Assembly (NCBI GenBank): GCA_036833455.1
Contig: DAITPU010000001.1
Span: 173,016 to 237,015 of the forward strand
Length of the DNA: 64,000 bases
From: GW2011-AR1 sp937982425
Lineage (GTDB): Archaea; Nanobdellota; Nanobdellia; Pacearchaeales; GW2011-AR1
Reading direction: 5' to 3'
The position numbers and the translations under genes were made by a program. Below, piece after piece: positions 26,406 through 33,999 of the stretch (the stretch's first letter is position 1; each line of letters opens with the position of its first letter). A model generated the notes under the pieces. The model worked only from the letters and a program-made list of their open reading frames with translations, made no database searches and was not told the DNA's origin.

Positions 26406-26741
26406 ATGGTAAAAACAGAAGAAAAAACAAATAAAAAATTGACTCAGAAAGATTATGAAAAAAAAGTTTTAGATTTAGCAAAAGAAGGTTTGACTGCAGA
26501 AAAGATCGGACAGAGATTAAAAAACAATGGAATTCACCCTAAAGATTATGAAAAGAAAATAAAAGAGATCTTAGGTAAAGAATATGTTGATCCAGAATTA
26601 AAAAATGTGCAAGAAAAACACGAAAAAATAAAGATTCATTACGAAAAAAATAAACAGGACAAACGAGCAAAAAGAGAAAAAGATAGAACTTTCTCGCACG
26701 TAAGAAAAATAAAAAAATATTTGGGTCTAATTAAGAAATAA
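26406..26741 (+). CDS. rps15: 30S ribosomal protein S15 (uS15), divergent
   Basis: 111 residues, helical and very basic. The N-terminal archaeal extension is recognisable: KVLDLAKEGLTAEKIGQRLKNNGI matches the usual LAKEGLSPSQIG pattern. The C-terminal half is Lys/Arg-rich with RKIKKYLGLIKK at the end, but the usual LR(R/K)HLE core is weak. In many archaea rps15 sits directly upstream of a RecJ-like DHH gene, exactly as here (15-nt gap). Context raises the call above what the sequence alone gives. It could also be another small helical RNA-binding protein. Confidence 0.6.
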   Translation: MVKTEEKTNKKLTQKDYEKKVLDLAKEGLTAEKIGQRLKNNGIHPKDYEKKIKEILGKEYVDPELKNVQEKHEKIKIHYEKNKQDKRAKREKDRTFSHVRKIKKYLGLIKK

Positions 26742-26756
26742 GTTTGTTCTATCCTA

Positions 26757-28088
26757 ATGGAAAGAAGCTCATTAGAGGTGAAAATTAAAAACACTGCAAA
26801 TTTATTTAAAGAGGAAATTAACGGAAAAGAAATTCAGATTATTAGTCATTTTGATACAGATGGAATATCTTCTGCAGCGATAATTGTAAAAATGCTGAAA
26901 CAGCTGAACCAAACTTTTTCTTTGAAAATTTTAAAGAGTTTGAACAAAGAAGATATTGATTCATTAGATAAAGAAAAAATAGCTCTTTTTTTAGATCTGG
27001 GTTCGGGCAGCCTAGAGTATTTAAAAAAATCAAAAATAAGAAAAATTTACATAATAGATCACCATGAAATTACAGAAGAAATACCTTTAAATGTAGAAAT
27101 AATAAATCCTTACTTACACGAAAAACAAAAAATTTCTACCTCTAGCTTAGCTTATCTCTTTTCAAGAGAAATAATTGGAAAGAATCATGAATTGGGAAAA
27201 CTTGCAATAATAGGAATGATCGGAGATCAACTAGAAAAAGAGATAGATTCTCTAAATCACGGAATTTTAGAAGAATCCGATATTCACATAAAAAAAGGTT
27301 TGATGATTTATCCTTCAACAAGACCATTAAATAAAGTTTTAGAATTCACCCTAGATCCTTTCATTCCTGGAGTTACCGGTAATCCCGAAGGAATCATTGA
27401 TCTGTTAAGAGAGTCAAATCTTTCTCCAGAAAAAGGAAAATACAAGAGTTTAATCGAATTAACTGAAGAGGAAATGGAAAAATTAGTGACATCTGTAATA
27501 TTAAGAAACCCTAAGACAAAAAATAAAAAATTACTGGGAAATCTTTACTTAGTAAAGATGTTTGGAAAATTAGAAGATGCCAGAGAAATTTCTGCCAAGA
27601 TAAATGCCTGTTCAAGAAACGGGGATCCCATGACTGCATTAAGTTTTTGTTTAGAAAATAATCTCTCCCGTAAAAAAGCCGATTCAATCCATATAAAGCA
27701 TAAACAACAAATAATTTCTGGATTAAAATTTATAGAAAATTCCCAAAAAATTTCCGGAAAAGGATTTGAAATAATAAATGCAAAAGACAAAATAAAAGAT
27801 ACAGTAATTGGAACGATTACAAGCATACTTGCAAATTCTCCAGAATATGAAGAATCAACCATCATTCTTGGTATGGCTTATAATGGAAAAGAAATAAAAA
27901 TTTCCGCAAGAAACGTTGGAAAAAGAGGAAGGAACGTAAGAGAAATTTTAGCAAAAACTATGAGTTTTTTCCAAGGGGAAGTGGGAGGCCATGAGTTTGC
28001 TGCAGGTTGTACGATTCCTTTTGATAAAGAAGATGAATTTATCGAAAAGGTAAAAAAAGAATTGGAAATAGAAGTTATTAAAATTTAA
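26757..28088 (+). CDS. RecJ-like DHH-family phosphoesterase (GAN/Cdc45-type)
   Basis: 443 residues. All DHH nuclease motifs are present: ISHFDTDGISSAA (motif I) near residue 31, LFLDLGSG (II), IIDHHEI (III, DHH), MIGDQ (IV). The DHHA1 end carries VGGHEFAAGCTIP. In archaea such proteins bind GINS as part of the replicative helicase complex (GAN) or act as single-strand exonucleases. The intact metal ligands predict an active nuclease. Neighbours: S15-like gene before it, aIF2-alpha after it. A GINS gene is at 14739-15296. Confidence 0.92.
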   Translation: MERSSLEVKIKNTANLFKEEINGKEIQIISHFDTDGISSAAIIVKMLKQLNQTFSLKILKSLNKEDIDSLDKEKIALFLDLGSGSLEYLKKSKIRKIYIIDHHEITEEIPLNVEIINPYLHEKQKISTSSLAYLFSREIIGKNHELGKLAIIGMIGDQLEKEIDSLNHGILEESDIHIKKGLMIYPSTRPLNKVLEFTLDPFIPGVTGNPEGIIDLLRESNLSPEKGKYKSLIELTEEEMEKLVTSVILRNPKTKNKKLLGNLYLVKMFGKLEDAREISAKINACSRNGDPMTALSFCLENNLSRKKADSIHIKHKQQIISGLKFIENSQKISGKGFEIINAKDKIKDTVIGTITSILANSPEYEESTIILGMAYNGKEIKISARNVGKRGRNVREILAKTMSFFQGEVGGHEFAAGCTIPFDKEDEFIEKVKKELEIEVIKI

Positions 28089-28143
28089 TTTATTCCTGAC
28101 GCAAATACGCAACCTTTAAAACCAAAGCATTTCTTAAAAAATA

Positions 28144-28845
28144 ATGAAATTCGAACAAGAAGATATAGTTATTTGCACAGTAGATAGAATTATAGGGGCC
28201 ACTGTTTTTGTAAAAATAGATGATTCTCAAAAAGAAGGAAGTATTGTTCTTTCCGAAATTGCGCCAGGAAGAATAAGAAATCTAAGAGAATATGTTGTTC
28301 CAAAGAAAAAAATTATATGTAAAGTTTTAGATCCTTCTACAGACCCCATCCGATTATCTTTAAGACGAGTTAAAGATAAAGAAAAAAAAGAAAAATTAGA
28401 AGAAGCTAAATTGGAGAAAAATTGCATAGGTGCTATAAGAAGCATAATGAAAGAGGACACAAATGAATTAATAAAAAAAATAAAGGAAAATGAATCCTTA
28501 TCTTCCTTTTTAGAAAATTGTAAAAAAAATCAGAAAGAGTTAATTGAATTAGTAGGAAGAGAAAATTCAAAAAAAATTTTGGATATAATCAATTCTCAAA
28601 AAGAAAAAACAATTGGAGTTAAAAAGATAATTCAATTAAACTCGAAACAACCAAATGGATTAGAATTAATAAAAAAAATTCTCTCTGGAGAATCTAATTT
28701 TGAAGTAAGGTATCTAGGATCTGGAAGGTATTCACTCTCCTTAGAAGGTCAAGATATAAAAGAAGCAAACAAGACAATGGAAGATTTTCTTTCAAAAATA
28801 GAAAATTTTTCTAAACAAAATTTAATTACTTTTAAATTGGAGTAA
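28144..28845 (+). CDS. aif2a: translation initiation factor aIF2 subunit alpha
   Basis: 233 residues. The alpha subunit of the aIF2 heterotrimer that delivers Met-tRNAi. The S1/OB domain is at about 8-80 (GATVFVKIDD, GSIVLSEIAPGRIRNLREYV). A helical domain (85-160) and a C-terminal alpha/beta domain follow (FEVRYLGSGRYSLSLEG, DIKEANKTMEDFL). The S1 start is less conserved than in larger archaea but the architecture is complete. A TATA-like box (cctttaaaacc, about 28113-28122) is 26 nt upstream. The Nudix-like and Nop10-like genes downstream repeat the common archaeal aIF2-alpha/Nop10 neighbourhood. Confidence 0.94.
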   Translation: MKFEQEDIVICTVDRIIGATVFVKIDDSQKEGSIVLSEIAPGRIRNLREYVVPKKKIICKVLDPSTDPIRLSLRRVKDKEKKEKLEEAKLEKNCIGAIRSIMKEDTNELIKKIKENESLSSFLENCKKNQKELIELVGRENSKKILDIINSQKEKTIGVKKIIQLNSKQPNGLELIKKILSGESNFEVRYLGSGRYSLSLEGQDIKEANKTMEDFLSKIENFSKQNLITFKLE

Positions 28846-28912
28846 ATTTTTCAAAAAATACAACTCTCAAAAGAATAAAAATCCTTAAAAAGGAGCAACT
28901 TCTTAAAAAAAT

Positions 28913-29305
28913 ATGGAAACACAAAAATTTAGAATAAGAATTGTGGGAATTATATTTGATCCTTCAAAAAGAATGATTTTAGTAGGAAAAAATAAGGATG
29001 ATGAAAAGTACTCATTTCTTGAAGGAGATTTGACTTATGAAGAAGAATTAGATAAATGTTTAAAGAGGACAATTACTGAAAAAACAGGATATGTTGCTCA
29101 TAATTTAGGGGCAGTATATGCAGAAAATAGACTTAGAGAGAAAGATAAGGTTAAAATACATTTTCTATGCGAAGCTACAGAAGGAAAAGAAAAACCCGGA
29201 AAAAACGTTTCAGAATTAATTTGGGTTAAACCTTCAAAAGTAGAAAAACACTTGGGAGTTAAATTACCCTCAAGATTAAGAGAATACATTACTAATTTAG
29301 AATGA
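28913..29305 (+). CDS. degenerate Nudix-fold protein
   Basis: 130 residues. The Nudix layout is clear: an N-terminal RIRIVGIIFDPSKRMILVGK strand pair, the Nudix box region GDLTYEEELDKCLKRTITEKTGY, and a late LIWVKPSKVEKH. In the canonical box (GX5EX7REUXEEXGU) the REUXEE part is here R-T-I-T-E-K, so two of the three catalytic glutamates are replaced. Pyrophosphatase activity is therefore doubtful, and it may bind nucleotide or RNA without cleaving. A TATA-like box (ccttaaaaagg) lies 26 nt upstream. Its stop overlaps the next start as ATGA. Confidence 0.8.
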   Translation: METQKFRIRIVGIIFDPSKRMILVGKNKDDEKYSFLEGDLTYEEELDKCLKRTITEKTGYVAHNLGAVYAENRLREKDKVKIHFLCEATEGKEKPGKNVSELIWVKPSKVEKHLGVKLPSRLREYITNLE

Positions 29306-29451
29306 AACTAAGATATTTTTTAAAAGAAAATAAAAAAATTTATACACTAAAAAAAACTAATTATGACGAGGAAACTAAAGAAGCCCATTATAAATTTTTA
29401 AAACTAAAAGACGCACCAAAATCAAATCCCTTGATAGTAAGAAAAAACTAG
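29302..29451 (+). CDS. Nop10-like H/ACA RNP protein, very small
   Basis: 49 residues from an ATG that overlaps the previous stop (ATGA). It begins MKLRYFLKENKKIYTLKK, which resembles the start of eukaryotic Nop10 (a ...YYLN.NG..VYTLKK pattern), and continues with AHYKFLKLKD where Nop10 has an AHP.RFSP.D segment. Nop10 holds Cbf5 in H/ACA pseudouridylation RNPs. Most archaeal Nop10 proteins have a zinc-binding Cys cluster; this one has none, as in eukaryotes. Nop10 often follows aIF2-alpha in archaea, which supports the call. The stop overlaps the convergent glycosylase gene by 4 nt. Confidence 0.6.
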   Translation: MKLRYFLKENKKIYTLKKTNYDEETKEAHYKFLKLKDAPKSNPLIVRKN

Positions 29452-30047
29452 GGCAATGTTTTTTGTATGCAACTTTCTTTGATTTCTTTTTTAACAATTT
29501 CCATATCTGATTCCCAAAGAGGTAATAAATCTCTTTTGTAGATTATTGCGGCAGGATGAAACAAAGGGATTAATTTAAAAGAAACTCCTTCTAAAGAAAT
29601 ATTCTTTACTTTTCCATGAATTGAAGTTATTCCAGGTTGATTATTCATGAGTTCCACATTTCCTTTTGCAAGAAAAAATTTTGTTGCATAATTTCCCAAA
29701 GAACAAACTACTTTTGGTTTTATTTCTTTTATTTGATGTATTAACCAAGGAGTATGTGCCCTTATTTCTTCTGGAGAAGGGTCTCTATTTTCAGGAGGGC
29801 GACATTTTAGAATATTTGCTATATAAATTTCTTCTAAACTTAAACCTACTTTTTTTAACATTTCGTCCAAATTTTTTCCTGCTTTTCCTACAAAAGGCAA
29901 TCCCTCCAAATCTTCTTGTTTACCTGGAGCTTCTCCTACAAATAAAATATCTGCATTTGGATTTCCTTTTCCAATAACTATATTAGTGCATTTTTTGAAA
30001 ATATCTGTTTCTTTAACCAACTTAACATAATCTTTTTCTTCGTTCAT
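29448..30047 (-). CDS. udg: family 4 uracil-DNA glycosylase, with reduced Fe-S ligands
   Basis: 199 residues from ATG 30047, which overlaps the upstream stop as ATGA; an ATG at 30062 would also be in frame. It removes uracil from DNA. Motifs: GEAPGKQEDLEGLPFVGKAG, NILKCRPPENRDP, and LFHPAA near the end. Family 4 enzymes normally have four Fe-S cysteines. Here the N-terminal CxxC is reduced to one Cys (KKCTNI), the CRPP cysteine is kept, and the fourth position reads AHTPWL. A normal 4Fe-4S cluster is therefore unlikely. The catalytic residues remain. Confidence 0.9.
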   Translation of the reverse strand: MNEEKDYVKLVKETDIFKKCTNIVIGKGNPNADILFVGEAPGKQEDLEGLPFVGKAGKNLDEMLKKVGLSLEEIYIANILKCRPPENRDPSPEEIRAHTPWLIHQIKEIKPKVVCSLGNYATKFFLAKGNVELMNNQPGITSIHGKVKNISLEGVSFKLIPLFHPAAIIYKRDLLPLWESDMEIVKKEIKESCIQKTLP

Positions 30048-30397
30048 AAAATTCTTCTCCAATTAATTTTTTGCAATATTCTGTCTAATTGATCCACACT
30101 TTTTCTTCTTAAGAAACCATATTCATCTTTTATATTTAAATTAATTATTTTCGTTTTTTCAACACTAAAGTTTTCTTTCAAAAATTTTTCCATATATTTT
30201 TCCATAACAAAAATTTTATCTGCTCTATTCAAAATCCTTTTATTTATCTTTTTTCCAAGAAAATATGAAAGAAAGCCCATTCCCGCAGATCTGACTTTTG
30301 CATCTATTTTTCTTCCCCTAAGGTATCCTCTGAGAAATTCTGCACCAAATTTACTTCTGGTAAAATTATGTTGACAAATAAAAAGATATTCTTTCAT
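30044..30397 (-). CDS. low-molecular-weight protein tyrosine phosphatase-like protein (COG4551 type)
   Basis: 117 residues. The N-terminal P-loop is CQHNFTRS, matching C-X5-R-S of low-molecular-weight phosphatases. GAEFL, RSAGMG and DKIFVMEKYM follow, then NIKDEYGF with the general-acid Asp region. The pattern fits predicted phosphatases of the COG4551 kind. It probably dephosphorylates a protein Tyr or a small phosphate. It is translationally coupled to the glycosylase. A palindromic TATA-like box at about 30419-30430 may drive both this gene and ndk. Confidence 0.85.
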   Translation of the reverse strand: MKEYLFICQHNFTRSKFGAEFLRGYLRGRKIDAKVRSAGMGFLSYFLGKKINKRILNRADKIFVMEKYMEKFLKENFSVEKTKIINLNIKDEYGFLRRKSVDQLDRILQKINWRRIL

Positions 30398-30418
30398 ATT
30401 CTTCTAAAATTAATTAAC

Positions 30419-30430
30419 TTTTTAAATTTA
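30419..30430. promoter_or_regulatory. near-palindromic TATA-like box shared by ndk and the phosphatase gene
   Basis: tttttaaattta is about 24 nt from the ndk ATG and about 27 nt from the divergent phosphatase ATG. One TBP site could start transcription both ways. Confidence 0.4.
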
Positions 30431-30447
30431 AACAAATTATTTCCTAT

Positions 30448-30891
30448 ATGGAAAGAACACTCGTACTAATAAAACCAGACGCAATGGCAAAAAGACTTGC
30501 AGGAAATATCATCTCTGATTTATATTTTTTAAATCTAAAAATGATTGGATTAAAGCTAGTAAATGTAAATTCAGATTTAGCTGAAAGGCATTATGAACAA
30601 CATAAGGAAAAACCTTTTTTTAAAGATCTTATTAGACATTTAACCGGCGAATTGCACAATAATGAAAATGTAATTGCTATGGTTTATGAGGGAGAAAATG
30701 CAATTCAGAAAATCCGAGATTTTATTGGAAAAACAAATCCTGACGATTGCGAGCCTTGGCATATTCGAGGAAAATACGGAAAAATACATACAAAAACGAA
30801 TTGTCATGAAACAGTAATTCATGCTTCGGATTCAAAAGAATCAGCAGAAAGAGAGATATATCTTTGGTTCAACGAAAATGAATTGATTTAA
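30448..30891 (+). CDS. ndk: nucleoside diphosphate kinase
   Basis: 147 residues. It transfers the terminal phosphate among NTPs/NDPs. Start ERTLVLIKPDAM is standard. HYEQHKEKPFF and the active-site region are present, with the phosphorylated His in VIHASDSKESAEREIYLWF. The stretch before the active site (KTNPDDCEPWHIRGKYGK) is slightly longer than in most NDKs. Length and motifs fit an active enzyme. Confidence 0.96.
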   Translation: MERTLVLIKPDAMAKRLAGNIISDLYFLNLKMIGLKLVNVNSDLAERHYEQHKEKPFFKDLIRHLTGELHNNENVIAMVYEGENAIQKIRDFIGKTNPDDCEPWHIRGKYGKIHTKTNCHETVIHASDSKESAEREIYLWFNENELI

Positions 30892-30899
30892 AAATAATT

Positions 30900-31121
30900 C
30901 TAAAAAGGAACAAAATTTCCCAAACAATCTTCTTCAAATTCTTTTTTAGTTTTAAAAGGAATTAATAATTCCCCAAACTTATTTATTTTTTCTTCAATTC
31001 CAGATAGGGATTTGTTGCAATAAAAAATTCCCTTCATAATTCCAACTGTCCCTTCTTTTATTTCGTAATGCAGTACAAAATTATTTCCTCTAAGGCTGTA
31101 TAAATAAGATATAGTTTCCAT
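30900..31121 (-). CDS. uncharacterised 73-residue protein downstream of radA
   Basis: 73 residues, no membrane helix, two cysteines. It begins METISYLYSLRGNNF. It lies 6 nt after the radA stop on the same strand, so it is probably co-transcribed. No family recognised. Confidence 0.55.
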   Translation of the reverse strand: METISYLYSLRGNNFVLHYEIKEGTVGIMKGIFYCNKSLSGIEEKINKFGELLIPFKTKKEFEEDCLGNFVPF

Positions 31122-31127
31122 ATTAAA

Positions 31128-32177
31128 TTATTCTTTGTCCCTAACTCCATGAGTCGTTACAAAAAAAACGCATTCATTGTCTGGAAGATTTGGACTATCA
31201 ATTAATTTTCCGACACGAGAACCTTGTTTTCCTCTTCTAAGATAAACTCTATAAGTTGAAGCATGGCCGACAATATTTCCTCCGATAGCTGTTATTGGAT
31301 CTCCAAATAATTGAGCAGGATTTGCCATAACTTGATTAGTAACATAAACTGCAATATTATTTGTTTCTGCTAATCTCATTAATTCGTGCATGTATCTATT
31401 CAATTTTTGTTGTCTATCTGCAAGCTGGCCTCTCCCCGAATATTCTGCCCTAAAATGGGCTGTCAAAGAATCTATAATCAAAAGTTTTATTGGCTCTCCA
31501 TCTTTAACCATTTGAGAAATTTTTTCCAAAAGTAAAATTTGATGGTCTGAATTGAAAGCCCTTGCTACTAAAATATTTTTTAAAACCATCTCTGGATTAG
31601 CTCCAATCCCTTCTGCTATCTGTTTTATTCTCTCTGGCCTAAAAGTACCCTCTGTATCCACGAAAACCGCTTTACCTTCAGCCCCTCCTTTATCGAGGGG
31701 AAGTTGCACATTAACTGCTAAAGAAAGGCCTACTTGAGTTTTACCAGAACCAAAAGCCCCAAAAGCTTCTGTAATTGCTCTTGATTCAACCCCTTTTCCC
31801 CCTAAAAGATCATCAAGATTTTTACTTCCAGTGGTAATATAATGGACTCCTGCTCGCTTCCTTGCAAACTCCATTCCATCTACAAAATCTAATTTCATCA
31901 AAGTACGAGCTGCTTGTATTGCTTTTCTGGCAACTGCTTCACTAACTCCTGCATTCTCGCTTAAGGTAGCGACAGGTAAAACAGCCAGGCTAATAAGATC
32001 ATATATTCCTGCTGCTTCCAGTTTAGCTACGGCAGCTGGACCTATCCCTGGAAGATCCATTAGCGTGGGCTCTTTATCTTCTTCCTTTTTAGATTTAGAA
32101 GTTTTCTTAGATTTTATTTCTCCCTCTTCCGAAGAAATAGCTTCCTTAATACTTTCCACTTCTTTTTTAATCGCCAT
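31128..32177 (-). CDS. radA: DNA repair and recombination protein RadA
   Basis: 349 residues. This is the archaeal RecA/Rad51 recombinase. A charged N-terminus is followed by a helix-hairpin-helix domain (LMDLPGIGPAAVAKLEAAGI), then the ATPase core: Walker A FGAFGSGKTQ, FVDTEGTFRPERI, Walker B LLIIDSLTAHFR, and the ATP-cap region NLPDNECVF at the end. The first 35 residues are an unusual Lys/Glu-rich extension. The length matches other archaea. A TATA-like stretch is not obvious close to the ATG. Confidence 0.98.
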   Translation of the reverse strand: MAIKKEVESIKEAISSEEGEIKSKKTSKSKKEEDKEPTLMDLPGIGPAAVAKLEAAGIYDLISLAVLPVATLSENAGVSEAVARKAIQAARTLMKLDFVDGMEFARKRAGVHYITTGSKNLDDLLGGKGVESRAITEAFGAFGSGKTQVGLSLAVNVQLPLDKGGAEGKAVFVDTEGTFRPERIKQIAEGIGANPEMVLKNILVARAFNSDHQILLLEKISQMVKDGEPIKLLIIDSLTAHFRAEYSGRGQLADRQQKLNRYMHELMRLAETNNIAVYVTNQVMANPAQLFGDPITAIGGNIVGHASTYRVYLRRGKQGSRVGKLIDSPNLPDNECVFFVTTHGVRDKE

Positions 32178-32228
32178 AAAAAAATAAATTAATCTTCATT
32201 TATAAACATTATAGCAATAAAAAATATA

Positions 32229-32693
32229 CTAAAAATAAGAATTGATCATTCTAAAAAAGAAAACCAAAATTAAGAAAGAAAGAACTATAAATATTATCAA
32301 TTCGATTTTGCCTCCCGATCTTATAAACCCCTTAATTTTTAAATTAAATGGCCAAAAAAGATTGATTCCTTGCTTAGTTAAACTATCCAAAAATAAATGC
32401 AAAAAATAACCTAAAGCAAAAGCAAAAGCTATCTCTTCTTTTTTGACAAAAAAATAAATAAAAGAAAAAAATAAAATTCCAAAAAATAGACTATGAAAAA
32501 AACCCCTATGTTTATTAAATGCCGTTAAAATTTTAAAAAGAGGTTTCCTTCCTACTCTAGAGTTATTTGAATCTATGTCTGGAATAACCGTAGAAATAAG
32601 GCCTATAAAAAAGAAAATAAAAGGAGCATTTATTTTATTGAAAATTAACAAAAAAATAAAAATAAAAAAAATTATATGTGTCCTAAATAACAT
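32229..32693 (-). CDS. YdjM/DUF457-family membrane-bound metal-dependent hydrolase
   Basis: 154 residues from ATG 32693, 1 nt after the RPA stop. Four hydrophobic helices carry the family motifs: IPDIDSNNS, NKHRGFFHSL, and GYFLHLFLDSLTKQGINLFWP. The conserved Asp/His residues suggest a metal-dependent hydrolase in the membrane. Bacterial relatives are SOS-induced, and here too the gene is in an operon with a DNA-repair protein (RPA). The substrate is unknown. Confidence 0.88.
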   Translation of the reverse strand: MLFRTHIIFFIFIFLLIFNKINAPFIFFFIGLISTVIPDIDSNNSRVGRKPLFKILTAFNKHRGFFHSLFFGILFFSFIYFFVKKEEIAFAFALGYFLHLFLDSLTKQGINLFWPFNLKIKGFIRSGGKIELIIFIVLSFLILVFFFRMINSYF

Positions 32694-32694
32694 C

Positions 32695-33627
32695 TCAATT
32701 TTTTTCCAATAAAGCAATTAATTTATCTGAATCCACTTCTTCCAAGGATTCTACAATTAATTCAGAATTATTAAAATAACTATTTAATCTCACGTCTCCA
32801 GTAATAAAAAATTCCTTCCCTAAAATATTTTCTCTTTGAGAATTTAAAAACTCCGTATCTTCAAAAGAATTAATTCCTATTTTTTGTACCAAATCATTAA
32901 ATAAAACTGCCCTAATATTTTCAGTTCCATCGTCAATAATTATATTCAAAATAGCTCTTTTTTCTACAGGAGATCCTTTTTGAATTTCTTCTTCTGTTGC
33001 CTTCTTACCTGTTTCTGTATTTGCATTAAAAAACTTTATTTCAAAAGATTGAACTATAAATGCTCTTACCTTTATTTTTTCTCCAACTTTAAACTCCGCA
33101 ATATCTTTTTCCTTAAATGGTTTATCTTCAATTACCTTCAAAAATTTCTCATTACTTAACTTTAGTTCAGAAAAACTTCCCATATGAACTTCCCCTTGTC
33201 TCATATTTCCAGAAATAATCTCCACACTACTTCCTTCCTTAATCTCTCCTCTTTCAAGAAGATCTATATGATTTGTATCCCACAAAACAATTTTAATATT
33301 ACTGGTTTCATCTGCAACAACTATATTAACTACTTTCCCTTCTCCTCCATCTTTAGTTACAAATTTTCGAATAGGAAAGATTTTTATCACTTTTCCACTA
33401 AAATTAACTTTTCTCATTCCAGTAAGCAGCTCATCAATTTTTAGTTTTTCGTTATCAAAAGAAACTCCTAATTCAGCTGCAATCACTTGTAATGCTCCTT
33501 CTCTAGATATCAAACCCGAAAGTTTTGCTCTTTTAGCATCAACCCTTTTATTTATCTCTTCTTCGTCAATACCTGAACTTTCTGATAACCTCTTCAAAAT
33601 TTTATTATAATTTCCCTCTTCAACCAT
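32695..33627 (-). CDS. rpa: replication protein A-like single-stranded DNA-binding protein
   Basis: 310 residues from ATG 33627. An N-terminal helical domain (about 1-60, ISREGALQVIAAELG) is followed by two OB folds: VNIVVADETSNIKIVLWD near 105 and a second with LNIIIDDGTENIRAVLFND near 220. This is an archaeal RPA protecting ssDNA in replication and repair. The frame is open to 33849 upstream but that part overlaps the EF-1-beta gene; a TATA-like box (cttaaaaag, minus strand) 27 nt from 33627 sets the start. The operon continues into a YdjM-type gene. Confidence 0.9.
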   Translation of the reverse strand: MVEEGNYNKILKRLSESSGIDEEEINKRVDAKRAKLSGLISREGALQVIAAELGVSFDNEKLKIDELLTGMRKVNFSGKVIKIFPIRKFVTKDGGEGKVVNIVVADETSNIKIVLWDTNHIDLLERGEIKEGSSVEIISGNMRQGEVHMGSFSELKLSNEKFLKVIEDKPFKEKDIAEFKVGEKIKVRAFIVQSFEIKFFNANTETGKKATEEEIQKGSPVEKRAILNIIIDDGTENIRAVLFNDLVQKIGINSFEDTEFLNSQRENILGKEFFITGDVRLNSYFNNSELIVESLEEVDSDKLIALLEKN

Positions 33628-33648
33628 AAAACACACAAAAACACTTTT

Positions 33649-33660
33649 CTTTTTAAGTAT
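33649..33660 (-). promoter_or_regulatory. TATA-like box of the RPA operon
   Basis: The minus strand reads atacttaaaaag, about 27 nt upstream of the RPA ATG at 33627, and rules out the longer open frame. Confidence 0.5.
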
Positions 33661-33692
33661 TATGTCACTCTTATATAAAAATAACCAAAACT

Positions 33693-33702
33693 CTTTTAAA
33701 AC
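33693..33702 (+). promoter_or_regulatory. TATA-like box of EF-1-beta
   Basis: cttttaaaac is centred about 25 nt upstream of the ATG at 33722, supporting that start over the in-frame ATG at 33662. Confidence 0.45.
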
Positions 33703-33721
33703 CAAAGAACATTTGAAGAAC

Positions 33722-33994
33722 ATGGCAGGAATAAATGGGGCAAAATACAAAATAATGCCTGAATCTCCAGAAATAGACTTAGAAGAAATAAAAAAGAATG
33801 CGCAAAAGGTTGTGGAGGAATTTGGAGGGAAAAACAAAGAATACAGCATAGAACCAATCGCATTTGGACTTAAAGCATTAGTTGTTTTTTTCTTTTATCC
33901 AGATAACCTAGAAACCGAGGGGTTGGAAGAAAAATTTTCATCTATTCCAAATGTAGCTTCTGCAAAACTAATAGATATGAGAAAAATAGCTTAA
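33722..33994 (+). CDS. ef1b: translation elongation factor EF-1 beta
   Basis: 90 residues from ATG 33722, the normal size. This guanine-nucleotide exchange factor acts on EF-1-alpha. Motifs: YKIMPESPEIDLEEIKK at the start, then EPIAFGLKALVVFFFYPD, and ASAKLIDMRKIA at the end. The start at 33722 is supported by the family start and by the TATA box position. The HIT-like gene follows 5 nt later. Confidence 0.95.
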   Translation: MAGINGAKYKIMPESPEIDLEEIKKNAQKVVEEFGGKNKEYSIEPIAFGLKALVVFFFYPDNLETEGLEEKFSSIPNVASAKLIDMRKIA

Positions 33995-33999
33995 GAATA

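Noticed and set aside
33662..33721. In-frame ATG upstream of EF-1-beta
   Set aside because: The family start MAGINGAKYKIMP begins at 33722, and a TATA-like box about 25 nt before it fits that start.
33628..33849. Open N-terminal extension of the RPA gene
   Set aside because: It would overlap the EF-1-beta gene, has no family resemblance, and the TATA-like box sits 27 nt from the internal ATG at 33627.
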